Shown here: positions 35,157 through 48,645 of the stretch, in pieces
Position numbering within the stretch: position 1 is the first letter of the stretch
Layout of the letters: every line of letters starts with the position of its first letter
Origin: Acanthaster planci
Lineage: Eukaryota; Echinodermata; Asteroidea; Valvatida; Acanthasteridae
Reading direction: 5' to 3'
DNA: 64,000 bases
Assembly: GCF_001949145.1 (NCBI RefSeq)
Contig: NW_019091404.1
Coordinates: 343,047 to 407,046 of the forward strand
The notes under the pieces: generated by a model
Seen by the model: only the letters and a program-made list of their open reading frames with translations
Databases searched by the model: none
What the model was told of the DNA's origin: nothing
Made by a program: the position numbers and the translations under genes

Positions 35157-38100
35157 ATGGAAGGCAAGCGGTCGGTTTCTAAATCCCAGCTAGCTCTGGA
35201 GGAGGGTGTTACTTCCAAGACGCCCAGCAAGATTCCCTTTCTTCTGGCGGGAATATTCGTAGCGACCACCGTGGCCCTGCTGATCACCACTAGTGAGTAT
35301 GAAGTCCCAACCCTACTCTGCCTGAACCTGTCAGCTTACATCGAGTCACACACTACAGGCGCTTCTCTTATTGGCCCATTTATGACATCTTGGTTTCCTC
35401 CGTAACGGTATTTTCCTACTACAGTTTCAAGTCTACACTCATTATTTTAGAGACAATACTGCTATATTTGTCAGGTTCTCAGTCACAGTCACAGAAGGTG
35501 CATAAGTAGAAGCTGAATAATTCTTCGGCTGAGGCCACACCGCAGTTAGAGCGTAAGCCTGGATTTCAGAAAAGGTCATACGAACGTCTTTTAGGGTTAC
35601 CTCTATTTACGTATGCATAGATAGGGGAATTTCAGTCATGCATGACCATCCACTGCGGAAACATAGGTTGGCCCTAATGTAAAAGATGCAGATTAGGTCA
35701 AAACGGCCTCATTGAACTTGCCTGATTTTTTTTCTTCAATTAATTGATTTTGCCGGCCTATTTTTACAGTTGTGTTCGCCCTACAGAAAAACCACATTGC
35801 CAACATGCTGGAGCAATTGATGAAAGGCACCAGTAAACCACACGAACCTGGTCCGCGTCCTATTTGCACCACAAAGCAGTGCTATGACTCCGGTAAGACA
35901 TAGTTGGCACATGCGCGATACAAAGGGTGGTATTCGAGACATGACGAATGTTTAGAGATGAAGACCTATCAATGACAGGGGTGGCGAAATGACATGGGCA
36001 CAGTCGGGCATACCCTAGTGGTCTCTTGATGTACATGTATACATAATGATGCGCCTATACCACGCAGGGAGTATATATCCTTTAGATCTCAGGCTGGATT
36101 CAGTTTCCAGTTAAAAGCAACAGAGCTGCACAGTGATGACAGTTATGACTTCGGAGAGAGTTTTGAATTTCTTTTAAAATGCCAGTTTTTTTTCAGTTTC
36201 ATGTAATCGATGATGAACTTCAAATTTACGCTACACCAAGGAGAAAATTTAGCCCACTCTAGAGTTTAAAAATGGAATCTTAACCCATCTGGGTACTTTG
36301 GGCGCTGGCGTTCATATTATTTATGGTGTCCGTATCGATATTGTCTGAGCCCAGCGTTCCAGCCCTTACGGATTAGATCTAGTAATGGCACGTGGACATT
36401 GACAAGCCAAAGACTTACTTTCTCTCCTTCGATCAGCTTACCTTTATTTGAGTAACATGGATCAGACCAAAGCGCCTTGTGATAATTTCTTCGACTACGC
36501 ATGCGGCGGTTGGACTAAGCGCTACACAGTTCCAGAGGACCAGACCCGATTTTCCACGTTGACTAAACTGAGAGAAGGCGTGGCAGACAGGCTGAGAGGT
36601 ACATAATGAAACATTCATATCAAGTTGAAGACTGTTATCCTGTTGCCTCTTCCTCTACTTCTCACTAAATGTTCAAAGCACATTTTGGGCGGGATTGACG
36701 TCAGCTTTGTAAATAAGCAGTCTCATTTTTATTTCTGACACAAGTTTGGTTACCATCGTTGCTGACATCATCATTGGTGACAATACGCCAGAGTTGCTAT
36801 TGAATACTTTTGCAAACTTTTGAGGAAAGGTCTATACATTGAAACCTAGACCGTTCCACTCACCCTTTCTTATTTTCGATCGTGCACTGATTTGAAATAA
36901 TTATAAATTCCTATGATGCATTTGATCCTTTATTTACACCAGTTTTATTCGAACGAAGCCCGACTCTCGGCGAGCCTGACTCATATCACATTGTGAGAAA
37001 TGACTACAAGTCTTGCGAAGACATGGGTAAGTTATCGCATCCATTAAGCTACCGAATTTTCGAGTGCAGAGACAGTTTTTGCCTCTAGTTTAAATTGTAT
37101 ACGGAACCCCTCCATTTTACTTACCAACGCAGTCACTTTGGGAACCTGAATTTTGTCTACCTATGACCTGCCTCATCCCCCAACAGACACCATCAACAAT
37201 CTTGGGGTAAAACCTCTGACTGACCTGCTGACGTCGCTCGGCGGTTGGCCAGTCGTTGGAGATAACCCAGCGGGTGGGAACTGGAACCCGGCTGCCTTTG
37301 ACTTCGAGAAGCTTTGGGCCGACATTAGGGGCAAATACGGCGTGCAGATGTTTGTTGCTACCGGCACGTGGCCTGATCCTGACAATGCAGCCAAATACAA
37401 ATTGGATGTGAGTTTTTAGAGGATGTATTGAACGCTAGTTATTTTGCGCACTTAGTGAAAAGCCACACAATTAAGTGGGATCCTCGAATTGGTACCATTC
37501 TTTGCATAATATAATGTCTATTAAACATTTGGTAACCAGGCAAAACCCTTAGATAATCAATTGGTAGAATGCGCACGCGCACGTCAACCAAAAGACCGTT
37601 GTGTCTGCCGCCACCAAGCGTCTCAAAGTCTCCCGTAGAGAAAGAATACTGTCAAACAGTGATATCCCTTAAGACAGTCTCGATATACAGGACGGAAAGG
37701 TCTGAAGCTTTCGCAATCTTTACTCCTCACATTATTTTCGATCCACAGGCGTACGTACCCGATTTTGTTGTACCCAAGTTCGATATTGAAAAGAGGCATT
37801 GGCCGGGAGTTCATCCTATGGTAAGAGAGACTGTGTACGTGCAGAAGGACATCTCAAAACAAGCCTTACATTGCCCATATTGTGGCCAACACTAATATTT
37901 CATTCATCCCTCGACAGCTTGACGGTACCGATGATGCCGGTTATGACGCGACGATGCTTTTTGATGACAAGTATTCCAGTGTAAGCCGGGATTTTCTCAT
38001 GATTTTCATATCACCATTTACAAGATAACTATACCAGCTCAGAACTCGATGGCAGGCAAGTGAGCAAGGCGGAGCAACGGACAGGGAGATCCTGTACTCA

Positions 38101-41100
38101 GGTCTTTTGAAAGAAAAAGGAAAACGAAGGAGAAATACCGAAAACAAAGGAAGCAGATATATTGCAGTTGGTTGTTGAGTAGCAACCAGGAGGATTTGTG
38201 CACCCACTTTCGTGCATGTTGCATATACACTGTATGCCACAAAGGCGATGGGCAAGGACATGTTATTGACTGAATAAGTTCCAACGGCTTAAAAAGTGTA
38301 ATTCTTGGCAAAACGCAAACAACATACTGGCGAACAAAGAGTCACCGTCATACAATGCTCGTCTAACGCTGCCGAATGGTTCCCAATGTATTCAGCAATA
38401 TTCTGTGCATCAGAATTCCTGACATGGGCTTCAAGATCTTAAATAGTCAATCTTACATTTTTTAGGAGAGGAAAGCCTATCTCCAGTACCTGATCGACAT
38501 TGCTGTGGCGCTTGGAGCAAACGAGACAGTTGCAACACGGGACATGATAGATCTGATTGAGTTCGAATCAACCATGGCAAATGTATTCCATATTCCTTTT
38601 ATTTGATGAGAAGAAAGATTAAATATGTTTGAGACAATATTTTAATAACATTTTCCTAACAGTTAATAACATTTTCATGTTCTTGAGCTTAGAACCCCAT
38701 GGGGAATCAACGGCTGAATAGAGAACATTGTTTTCGACGCTGAAAGTTGTTCAAATGTTTTTGTACACCCTCAATACTTGTACGATAATTGGTGCCTAAT
38801 ATTATGCCTCGGTTAAAAAGTTATTTTATGCACACGTTATTTCGGCAATGAGTATACCAGTATTTAATCTGTTATCCAGTTTGTTTTACTATTCCCACAG
38901 TTGACTGTTAAACACCCAGACTTTGACAGGGTCATGACCACTCTTGAAGAAATTGGCATGAATCTGGTAAGGCGTCATAATGAAACCTCTGAACTTTTTG
39001 CCAGATTGGAATGCTCAGAAAGAAAGAAAAAATCAGTCGATATACGGTTCTAAACACACAAGAGGAGCTGTATAATTTTAAGGCATGTGGAAAAGTTAGT
39101 TGTCAGGTAACCTTTCGTAAACATTTTTGCCTTGTTAAACTTTCGCCTGTAATTAAACAACTGCACTCCTGATCGGGTCTGAATCTTGCTACACCTGCAC
39201 CTTTTGAGGAACAACTTGTGTTTCAGATTGACTGGGTGCGTCTTTACCAGCTGATGTTACCAGGGAGCGTCGATCCAGGCGTTACCGGTGACGAGCCCAT
39301 CGTCAATTACAACCCTAACTACATCTCCAACGTCACAGTGTGGCTGAGGGACCAAGACAACAGGTACGAAACGAATCATTAACAGACTAATCGCCTTTAG
39401 CGGAGCACCCCCTCAAAGCCACGCTGGTGAGGGAGTGCTTATTGTGCTTGTACAACGACGCAACGTGCGTTTCATAGTCGTTCGTGAACCAGCCAAGTGC
39501 AGTATCCACGAAAGGAGCCTCCGTTGCTGGGAAATTTGCGCCCTCTCTTGGTCCCATTTGCTTAATGGGTGGATGTGCTCAACATTGTAATGCTTTCGTT
39601 GCTGAACTGAACGTACGCCTCGATTTTGGCACTATACGTATTTCGAGTTAGTTGAACGATGAGTCAAAGGCTGGTCCACCGCGAACGAAAAAGCTAAGCG
39701 AATTTAACGTCACAGAACGCCCTGGTTGAAGACTGTTCAACAGTTGCGATTTCGTGGCATGAACATTTTGATCTGACTTCAACAATCGGGTCCGTGTACA
39801 CTTCTGCTCTCAATTTTACTGACTTTACCAAGCATTGCAGCGTTGCCGAAATCAGAGCTATTCGCAGTATCTTAAGTGTCAATGAGTGCTCAACCAACTG
39901 TAACTTTAGATGCAAATTCCTCTCGATTGTTTCTCGAAATTGAATTCACTTCTATCCCAAAGCCATGGTTCTTCTTTAAATCATTGTTCATCTTTCACCC
40001 CTTTTGCCATATCACCTCCAAAAAGACACCGTTATCTCTCTCGGACAAGTTCAAAGAAAGTTTGGATTCAAAACATTTGCACCCTCAGAGTCAAAGCCAA
40101 CTACATGATATGGCGGCTTGTCAGCCGAATGGTGCCCTTCATGGGCGAGACGTTCCTGGTCATCCGACGGAAATTCCTCCAGAGCGTAAACGGCACCGTA
40201 GCCACCACGGCCCGCTGGAAGACGTGCGCCTCGAACGTTAACAACCAATACAAATTCATCAGCGGGAGGATGTACGTAGACGAACACTTCCCTGAAGACA
40301 CCAAACGCAAGGTGTAGCACATTATGTTTTTTCAGTAAATTGTCGAAACAGTGGTGTTTAATTCGCACCTGATGCTTATAGTTTTTCACCAACGTGACAA
40401 AAACACTTGATTGGACCGCCTCAGACCTAACACACCAGCACGTATTTCTCAGTCAAATTAATGCGGACAGCATTAGAGAGTGGCCTGGTTTAGAGACTAC
40501 AATCCTATTAATGTAGTCATTTCTCCAATGCACATGATTTTTTTAAAAAGTAGAATCTGCTCAATCCGCCTTGAACAGAAGCACCCCCTCATCGGTTGAA
40601 AAGAGCCATGCTGGTAGGAAGTGTTCTTTTTGCTAGTAGCGACACGACAGTAATGCGTGAATTTCATAGTCGTTTGTGAACCAGCGAAGTACAGTTCCAA
40701 CCAAAGACGCTTCTGTTGCTAAGAAAATTACGCCCTCTTTTGGTCCAGCTGGGGACTCACTGGGATATAAGAAATCGTCAAAATGCTGTCCAGTGAAACG
40801 CCATCTGAAAGTGTGTATCCCAACTTTACGTGGAATGATCCCAATTACAATTGTACGATCCCAAGCTGTAGCGCTGTAGTTAGACTGGTCATATTACTGC
40901 AGTTGGGACGCCCCATCCTCAGCCGAGACAACTGACACACATGGCGCGTAACGCAACTAGTCGAACGATAAGTTTCACGATAAATAAATCTATTTTATCG
41001 TGACTTTCTCCTGTTTTGAAAGGCACTGAATATGTTTCGCACTCTGCAGCAGGCTTTCTCGTCGCTGCTGGCGACGAATGGCTGGCTCCAGAAGGAAGAT

Positions 41101-44100
41101 AAAAGCGCCACGGCGGAAAAGGTCAGTTCAAAGCTCACGAAGGTCATGTCAGAGGTTAATTAAGGATCAGTTCCCAGTAAAGGGTGCATCATGGAATGCA
41201 ATGAATTAAATCACAACGTGCTGTTTCCCAGCACACCTTGTGACAAATGCTACATAAACTTCTTGTGTGTCACGCCAATAAACCTGTCTTTTGTACCGAG
41301 AAAGATTTGACTTCTGGGGCTGGAATGTGCATCTTTCACGGCACGTCAGACCCGTTTGCCGGCCAGATCATTTTTATACTCACGACCAGATCAATTTGCA
41401 CTTACCTTAGGTTTGTCAATTTCATAAATGCCGGCATGCATCGGTCATACAAATCTGTCATTATGAACGTGTACAAACAGGTAGATGCAATGACTGTCGA
41501 AATTGGTTATCCGGAGTGGATTAAGCACAACACTAATCTCGACGCAGAGTATGCCAATGTAAGTAGCAGAAGTCACGTTCAAGGTATTCTCACACCAGAC
41601 GATCGTGCTCATGCATTCCCTACAAAGCTGATGTTTAGGCCTTTGGGCATCTGGAGGAAATAAGCGAGTGTTGTGACCTCTTTTATCTACATCGGGTTAG
41701 CCCAATTGGTGGCTTGAATGTGGGGCAGTAATGCATTTTCATAGAATGTCAGTCAGAGAAGTTAAATCTGAACCATTATTGATATTCTACATTTGCCCTA
41801 GTTTGATGATACACTACAGTGATAATAATATTTTTATCGACTTTCCCGTCTCTCTTTTAAAGATATGTAATATGGGTAGGAGCGTTACCAAAGAATATCT
41901 TCTTTTTAGTCATTAAAGGAGAGCACCTGCGTGATTTCCAGCCTTATTGCGGCTATCTGATATACAGCAATCCAATATATTATGATCCTCTCATAGCTAA
42001 CTGCCGAGGAAGATGAATATTTCAAGAACAGCCTCAGGTACCGCGAGTGGACCTCTCGGCGCGAGTTGGCACTCTTGCGTAAAAATGTGGAGAACTCGCT
42101 GTGAGTATTATGTGATGAGGAATTTCGGTGGAAGTTTCTAGATGCACTGTGTGGTATCTGCCATTTTGCTAATGATTATGATTTTTGTTGCATAACCAGT
42201 TGTCAAAGTACTTTATGGAAAGACTTAAATTAATTAAGCCTATTGGTAGCATGTTTAAAGGAAGCTGGAAGTACAGGTTTAGTTTACAGTCTACTAACTT
42301 CTGAATATCAAATGAATACAGGCGTTTTACGATAGAGCGCCTCCAAGAGTTTGCAACACGTTAGCCAATCACAATGCGCGAAATCTGTCGACCCAATGCG
42401 CGTTTGGAATGGATTGACAGATTTTGCGCACTGTGATTGGCCAACGCGTCACAAACTCTTGGAGGCGCACTACTTTGAATCTCTCTCGTATTGTATATTC
42501 TGTTGGAAGGTGGTCTTTCGCTGGGCCTGCTGATGTCAACGCGTACTACAGTTACACTAGAAACGGAGTCTGTAAGCTATGTTGTTGAAGCTCGTTTAAA
42601 TAGCAAATTAGCAATGAAACAGTCGTCCCTACCGGCTCAGCAGAAATTACTAATGGTATTCCCAAAATAAAAATAACCCCCACCTCCAAACCAACCTCCC
42701 CCCCAAAAAATCATAACTGAAACAAACAAATGAAAAAAAAACCAAACCAAAAAACTAGTGCGACCCTCTTCCCATAAATGGAGAAATGTAAACACCTGCC
42801 ATTCTCTAGTCAGTTTTATTTACAATCATTTGACAGACAGAATTTAAACAACCACATCACTTAGACTTCTATAGCCACCGAACAGGCTTTCCACAAGCCA
42901 GCCTATTACGTGTACTCAACCAACAAACTAAACAATCAAACCAAGTGTCAACAGAGCCTTCCAGTCTCTCTGACGAGGTTCTTATTGTGTTATTTCGGCA
43001 GTGCTCCCGGCTGGCATCCTTCAACCGCCTCTCTACCATAAGGACCTGCCTTGGTAAGCAACAACAACGGCATCTTTGGTTTTTGTTTTACTAATGAGGC
43101 ATCTTCTGCAGTTCTTCACGCGTCCCAGCAGTTATGCAAACTGCCTGTACCAATTAAGACAAGTGGGTTTCCGGGGCATGCTAACCAATATTAGTTTTCT
43201 GTTTAGGTATTCCAATTACGGTGGCATCGGTGTTGTTCTTGGACATGAGATAATGCACGGTTTTAATAACATTGGTAAGTGATCTATTGGTATCTAGTTG
43301 ACTTGTTAGGGAGGTCATTTGAGGGAGTGAGCTCCAACTTAGTGCATGTGCAGCTGCCCACTGTTCCCCAATAACCTCCAACGCGCTTCATTTTGGTGAT
43401 GCTGTGGCTCTTGGCTCTTGGAATACCAAACAGGTTTATACGGCAGATTTCAAGGTTTTTTTCATTTTACCACATTGAAGGATACCGCAAATAACCCTGC
43501 ATTACAACGGGAGAAGGGATTTGTATTAAAGCTTCACTCACTGATCGGTAAATGTTTCCAAGACGTGCCTCATATTAGGAAGGGTTTGTCTTTCCATGCA
43601 GGGAGAAGGTACGACAAAGACGGCAACTACAGAACGTGGTGGACTCAACGGTCTTCCGATAGTTTCAAGGAGGAATCTCAGTGCATCATCGACCAGTACT
43701 CCGATTTCGTCATGCCTGAAAATAACAGAAGCGTACGTCTTGCTTTATTCTCATCTGCAAATATCAACTGCGTACTATTTTGGATACATGTGTGTGGAGC
43801 CTGTCTTTACTTTTACAGGAAAGCCTCTCTTTTTGCCACAGTCTTTCAAAAAACATCAACTCATTTGTGTGTATAAAGCCGGGCGGCAGGAAAAGGCAGG
43901 AAAGCATAGACCGAAATCTGCTCACCCTTTCTATTTCTTTACAGCTCAACGGGCAAAAGACACAAAGCGAAAACATTGCCGATAACGGAGGTCTGCGAGT
44001 ATCCTACGAGGTATTAGACGTAGTATAATATTAACTTGCCAATTTGTATATCACCGTTGCCAACCTTAACTGTCCTACAGTGGTATTACTGCTCTTTTTT

Positions 44101-44980
44101 TGCATCTCCTTTATGAAAGGCATACACGGACAAAATGCCCGAGGGGCCTCGTCTTCCCGGGATCGATTTCACCCAAGAGCAGATGTTCTTTCTGTCATTT
44201 TCCCAGGTAGAGCGTACACGTTTTTCTCAATACCACTCGATATTGTCTGATTACTTTAATCGCATCTAACCACATCCTTTCCTTGATATAAGATATATAA
44301 CTAGTGGCCATTTGATTTCACGAGAGAATAACGGAATTAAAACAGCTTTTATTATGTTGATTATTATTTCTTTTAAAAACATTGGGGGGGGGGTTAAAGT
44401 TAAGGAGTGGCGTATAACAGAACAGGTTGGTTTGCAAGGTGAAACGTGTGTTAATCGTAACTGCACAGGATGCTATTTTTGGAAGAACAGATAAGGCCGA
44501 TATGTAAGTTTGTACTCAAAAATAATTCGCTGGGTTTATAAGCAAACACTATGATCGATAATTAAAATGACTTAATTTGTGCAATTCCAACTCCCTTTGC
44601 TATTTTTTTTAATTCAAGATTTATTGCACTGTATTCACGCCCAAAGGAGCAGATGTTTACATCGACACTAATGTACACAGTCCTGGCAGATACAGGTTTG
44701 TAAAAAAACAGCATCCTTTCCCGATCTTCATCTCATCGTTACAATAAAACACTTTTTTATTGCCAAAGTGTACTAAAATCATACCAAAAATGTCAGTCAA
44801 CTAGCTGTTGCCTACATCCTTGACTTTAAAAATGCAGTAGAAATAACATTCATGTTCGGCGGTTCCTTGTCTTTTGACAGGGCCATCGGTTCGCTGCAGA
44901 ACAATGAGGCGTTCAACGCCGCATTCAGCTGCCCTGCCGGAAGCTACATGAACCCAGACGTCAAATGCAGGGTATGGTAA
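35157..44980 (+). CDS. M13 metallopeptidase A, neprilysin-like
   Basis: A type II membrane zinc ectopeptidase of the neprilysin/ECE family, which cleaves peptides outside the cell. 22 coding exons give 775 residues: 35157-35292, 35770-35892, 36437-36598, 36943-37026, 37187-37407, 37749-37820, 37918-37980, 38466-38582, 38901-38966, 39227-39363, 40089-40311, 41023-41121, 41481-41558, 41997-42100, 42510-42571, 43002-43053, 43207-43274, 43602-43732, 43945-44010, 44120-44206, 44619-44695, 44881-44980. Short cytoplasmic N-terminus, membrane segment about 26-50, then the M13 N-domain ([12 protein letters not shown]). Active site: NAYY (572-575), zinc ligands H613 and H617 with E614 in HEIMH, third ligand E675 in [16 protein letters not shown] (737-743), and the family C-terminus KCRVW. 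Oddities: HEIMHGFNN where the family usually has HEITHGFDD, and Y719 where neprilysin has a tryptophan before a conserved Cys. It looks intact and probably active. The peptide substrate is unknown. Confidence 0.93.
39397..39565. repeat. Dispersed repeat, intron 10 of M13 gene A
   Basis: It begins near AGCACCCCCTC and contains CATAGTCGTTCGTGAACCAGC and GCGCCCTCTCTTGGTCC. It matches 40577-40750 in the same orientation with many substitutions. No coding capacity. Confidence 0.6.
40577..40750. repeat. Dispersed repeat, intron 11 of M13 gene A
   Basis: Direct-orientation relative of 39397-39565, sharing AGCACCCCCTC, CATAGTCGTTTGTGAACCAGC and CGCCCTCTTTTGGTCC. The two copies flank exon 11, so recombination between them could delete it. 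Confidence 0.6.
42319..42478. mobile_element. Palindromic MITE, copy 2, in intron
   Basis: Diverged copy of the element at 5765-5937, lying about 30 bases upstream of exon 15 of M13 gene A. Arms contain GCGCCTCCAAGAGTTTGC and its inverse, and the TTGGCCAATCACA-type motif is present in both directions. It is near the exon's polypyrimidine region, so its hairpin could affect splicing. Confidence 0.7.
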
Positions 44981-46230
44981 AGAGCTAGAGCTCTTCGAAG
45001 AAGACATGACCTCAAAAGTGTGTTCGAACTGAGTTATTATGATTCTGCGTATAGTCAGATAAAGGTGTTATTGCAGGGCAGTGGAACATCACTAAAAATT
45101 ACCTGTTTAGCTTCACAATTAATTGATGTCCTGCCGCAGCGAATATTTCAATAGTTTCACAAGTCCTATTCAGGGCGCCGTTTTCAAATGTATATTTAGG
45201 GTGAAATACATTTAGATTTGGTTTTAATTTACTAATTGGAACAAAAAGGATGTTACATTTCAACAAACCTTGTTTTCCAACGGAAAAGAAAATGAAATCT
45301 TATCTTGTGGTGTGAATTTCCACATTCAGGTTTTTTTAATTCCTTTCTACATTTTCCGAGTGCCAAACAGAAGCAAGTGGACTTGAAAGTTTCATTTGAA
45401 CTTTCATCAGTCGAAATTTATTATTTTATAGAACTTAAAATAGAGATCAAAAACATGGAAAACCTCGCAGCTTTGGACGCTCAAAGCATTTTAGGTTACT
45501 CTAATCTCCAAATATAGTGCACGCGTTTCATGCGCACCGAGCCGGAAGAGTCGACCCGTGTTCAAATGTTAATATAAACTCCATCCCATAAGTTCTGCGC
45601 GGTATGGGTGGTTTGTGACAACTGAACACATGGATGTGAGGTCAAAGAGCCTGGGATTTCAATCCAATTGAGGAAAAAGTGTGTGTTAGTTTCACTTTCA
45701 CCTTCACCTCATTTTTGTTTTCGCCTGTTGAAATCTCCTACATCACAACAAATGTCAATAGGCCTATTACAGTGATATCAACAACGAGGTTTGGTATGAA
45801 AAGACAATACACATTGGCTAAATATATGCGTGGGCGTCGCCAGAATTTTTTTTTTGGGGGGGGGCACATTATCTAGTTAAAAAAATAATACTTAACTGCG
45901 GGAAGAGTGTCGATTTTTTATTTTTATCAAGCAAATAATTATGTTCTATTCCATTTTTAATTTTCTTTAGATGTTTTCTCTTTCTTCTAATCTTTTCAGG
46001 GTCTCCCCCTCGCGGCGTCATGTAAATAGGATTATATAAAGTATAAATGAAAAGGCACCGTAATCCTTTCAGCAGGCAGTCTACTGGGCAGTCAAAGTAG
46101 TCTATTCCACTTCCGACTATGGAAATTCATACCCCAAAAGAGATTTCCTTTTGTGTGTATGTGTTGGAAATCAAGCTTGGTTGAATCAAGCTTTGTTTAA
46201 AGTAATCTGAAACCCAATTTCACTGCAATC
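44981..46230. other. 3' flank of M13 gene A, no gene recognised
   Basis: Should include the 3' UTR of gene A. No canonical AATAAA stands out in the first few hundred bases. A TTTTTTTTTGGGGGGGGG run near 45847-45863, preceded by GTGGGCGTCGCCAGAA, resembles the end of a decayed DNA transposon. Confidence 0.4.
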
Positions 46231-46355
46231 CATCCTGCTGAAGTACTTGAAGCGGCGGGATTTCAATTTCACGCGACTGAATAACTCGCCGCTGCGAGAT
46301 AGCCTGCGGTAATTCTAAATTGTTTTTTTACAAGTAGCCCTTATACGCTTCCGTA
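46231..46355. mobile_element. Half-element of the TACGGAAGC MITE family
   Basis: The right end, ACAAGTAGCCCTTATACGCTTCCGTA, matches the right end of the element at 160-417. Palindromic CTCGCCGCTGCGAGA words precede it. The opposite end was not found nearby, so the element is truncated or deeply decayed. The left boundary is approximate. Confidence 0.5.
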
Positions 46356-48471
46356 CTATTCAGCCCACGATTCAGGTCTGGGTACTCACACGCCGACCGC
46401 GTTATTCTGTGTAACGTATGAATAGTCTGTTGCCACTGCACGGGAGTGCGAGTGTACACCGCACAAGTATGCCACACAAGTTACGTTCTTCTCGACCTTA
46501 AACGTCTCATACTCCTTCGTTTCGGAACAAATCTCACAAATATTTTGACCAGCTAAGAGAAAGATTTCAGGTTTATGCATCTTAGAGATTACTGTATAAT
46601 ATTGTGCTTTCTGCACGTCATCAAAACTCTTCGTTTTGATACATTTGGGCTGCAAAGATGCCAGTTTACATCAACCCAACACAACCACAAAATTTGACTT
46701 TGCGTGTTTCAGAAATCCGCCCTGTTGGTTGGGGACAGAAAGTGCCTCTTCATTCTCTCGTGTTGATTTTTGGAAGATAAATTCATTGTATTCTGGTTTC
46801 CTCAGTTCCAATCTAGCTCCAAAACCCTAGATGTCGGTTGCAATATTTGAAGCCTTTTCCGGACGGCTTTAAGCTACGGCCGATATCGGTGATATAAAGC
46901 TAAAAGTGGCGTCCGTTCTGGTTAATCTATAGAACCTAGGTACTTTCATCAGCCAGGTGTTATCGTATATACCGGGGTGTTAAATTTACACCAGCGTTTT
47001 TGCATTGCAGCTTAGGAGTTCCTGTTTTATAGACTACAGCATTCACACAATGGCAGTGCAGATATTCGCACTCTCTCTGATCCTGAAGCAGGAGATTAAC
47101 AACAGCCTTGCAGACAAACCCGGTGACCAGGATTAGAAACCATTACTGTGGGGCCATCTTGTTCACACGCACCTGGTACGCAGTATGCGCGCATTCTGAG
47201 GCCAATAAGGTGTCGTAACCTGCTGAAATGCGCACTCGCGCTGAGTGCGTGAGTCAGTGACGGCCCTGACTGTAAAAATGGCGATTCTTCGGAATTGTCT
47301 AAAGGCCACGAAGGTTTGAGTCAATTAACTATGTTATTAGAGCGGAATTTCCGGTACATTTAATTTTGGTGGTCAGCTGAAAAATCTGAAATAAAATAAC
47401 TTAGGTGTTAAAACTGATTTCCGTGATTTCCGTCGTCCATTATTAAAAATGCAGGCTTGCTAATCACTGGCTCAACGGATTTCATGTTTATCTTTTTGAT
47501 CAGTCCAAAAGGGCCAGATTTTAGATAAGCGAATGCGCAGATTTCAGTATCATTGTGTAGTCGCCAGAAGGATAAAAAGAGAGAGGGTAGTATTCCCGAT
47601 GTAGTATGAAATTCGGGCTCTTTTGAAATTTTATCTTCTTGTATTTTTGAAAGTGTTCCATGATTTGCATGATAAATAGCGAAATGAAAATTAAAAATGG
47701 GGTTTTCATGGGATTTGATGGTGTCACAGTCGCCTAACTATGATGTACAGAACACAGGAATTAAATCCAGGTTCAATAAAACAAATTAATTAAAACACTC
47801 CTGTATCAATGTTCCCTCAATGTGCTCTTCGGGTACACAGCCCACGTCCATATACGAGCCTCCAGCGGTGTACCTCCTATCCCCGAAGATGCTCCTCTAG
47901 ATGTCCAGAGCCAGAACAGGTACTGGCCTCCGATCTCAGTTGTTCTCTGACTATGCCCTCTACTCCCATTGGTAGCGTTTCGGGTACCGACCTGGGCCAC
48001 CTGTTATTTATAAAAAATAACAGCAAAGCAAACAGGAAAATGGTCCAACTGAAATCTCAACTTCTGATAAACGGATTCTTCACGAGGATAATTTTCAAAT
48101 GAAGTTCATAGCTCAAAATTGAGACCAAGTTCATTACATGAAAAAAAAAGTAAACTATTGCTGACGTATGTAGTCTTTCTCTGCAATGTGCCACACTTCA
48201 CAGACCAAAATATTGTATATGCTGGAAAACAGGGCGTTGGCCGAGACGGCAAAATCAGCACTCTGCGGCAGGGCAGCGCTCACAATCAATCTCACTTAAC
48301 ATGTGGATGTCTTGCAAGTCCACCTCTACTGCTTTAGAATCTGTCCAGCATTATCTACCCTACGTTATTGTTGTTTTAATGGTGCTTTCAGCTACTCAGA
48401 CCATTTGCGCCAATAACTAAACGTTTATTCATACACTTTATTAATCAGCATCACATTACGGAGTTAGGAAG
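46356..48471. other. Intergenic, no gene recognised
   Basis: A minus-strand frame of 89 codons (46386-46655) has a few cysteines and histidines (CEICSETK) but no family match and no splice partners. The rest is featureless AT-rich sequence. Confidence 0.4.
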
Positions 48472-48645
48472 AAGGTCCAGTTTTAGAGGCAGGAGGAAAC
48501 CGGAGTACCCGGAGCAAACCTACGAGAGCGAGTGTGGACTGGAAACCAAATCCACTTAAAAGCCTGGGCCAAGCCAGGACTCGAACCCAGGCCTCATTGG
48601 TGCAAAGCGAGGAAAGAACCGCTACGCTAACCCTCTCCCCTCGAC
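48472..48645 (-). mobile_element. tRNA-derived SINE, minus strand
   Basis: Read on the minus strand, a tRNA-like head (GGGTTAGCGTAGCGG as A box, GGGTTCGAGTCC as B box) is followed by a body with TTTGCTCCGGGTACTCCGG and TTTCCTCCTGCCTC. That ending is typical of tRNA-derived SINEs in marine invertebrates. It differs from the SINE at 19406, so at least two SINE families are present. Confidence 0.7.
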
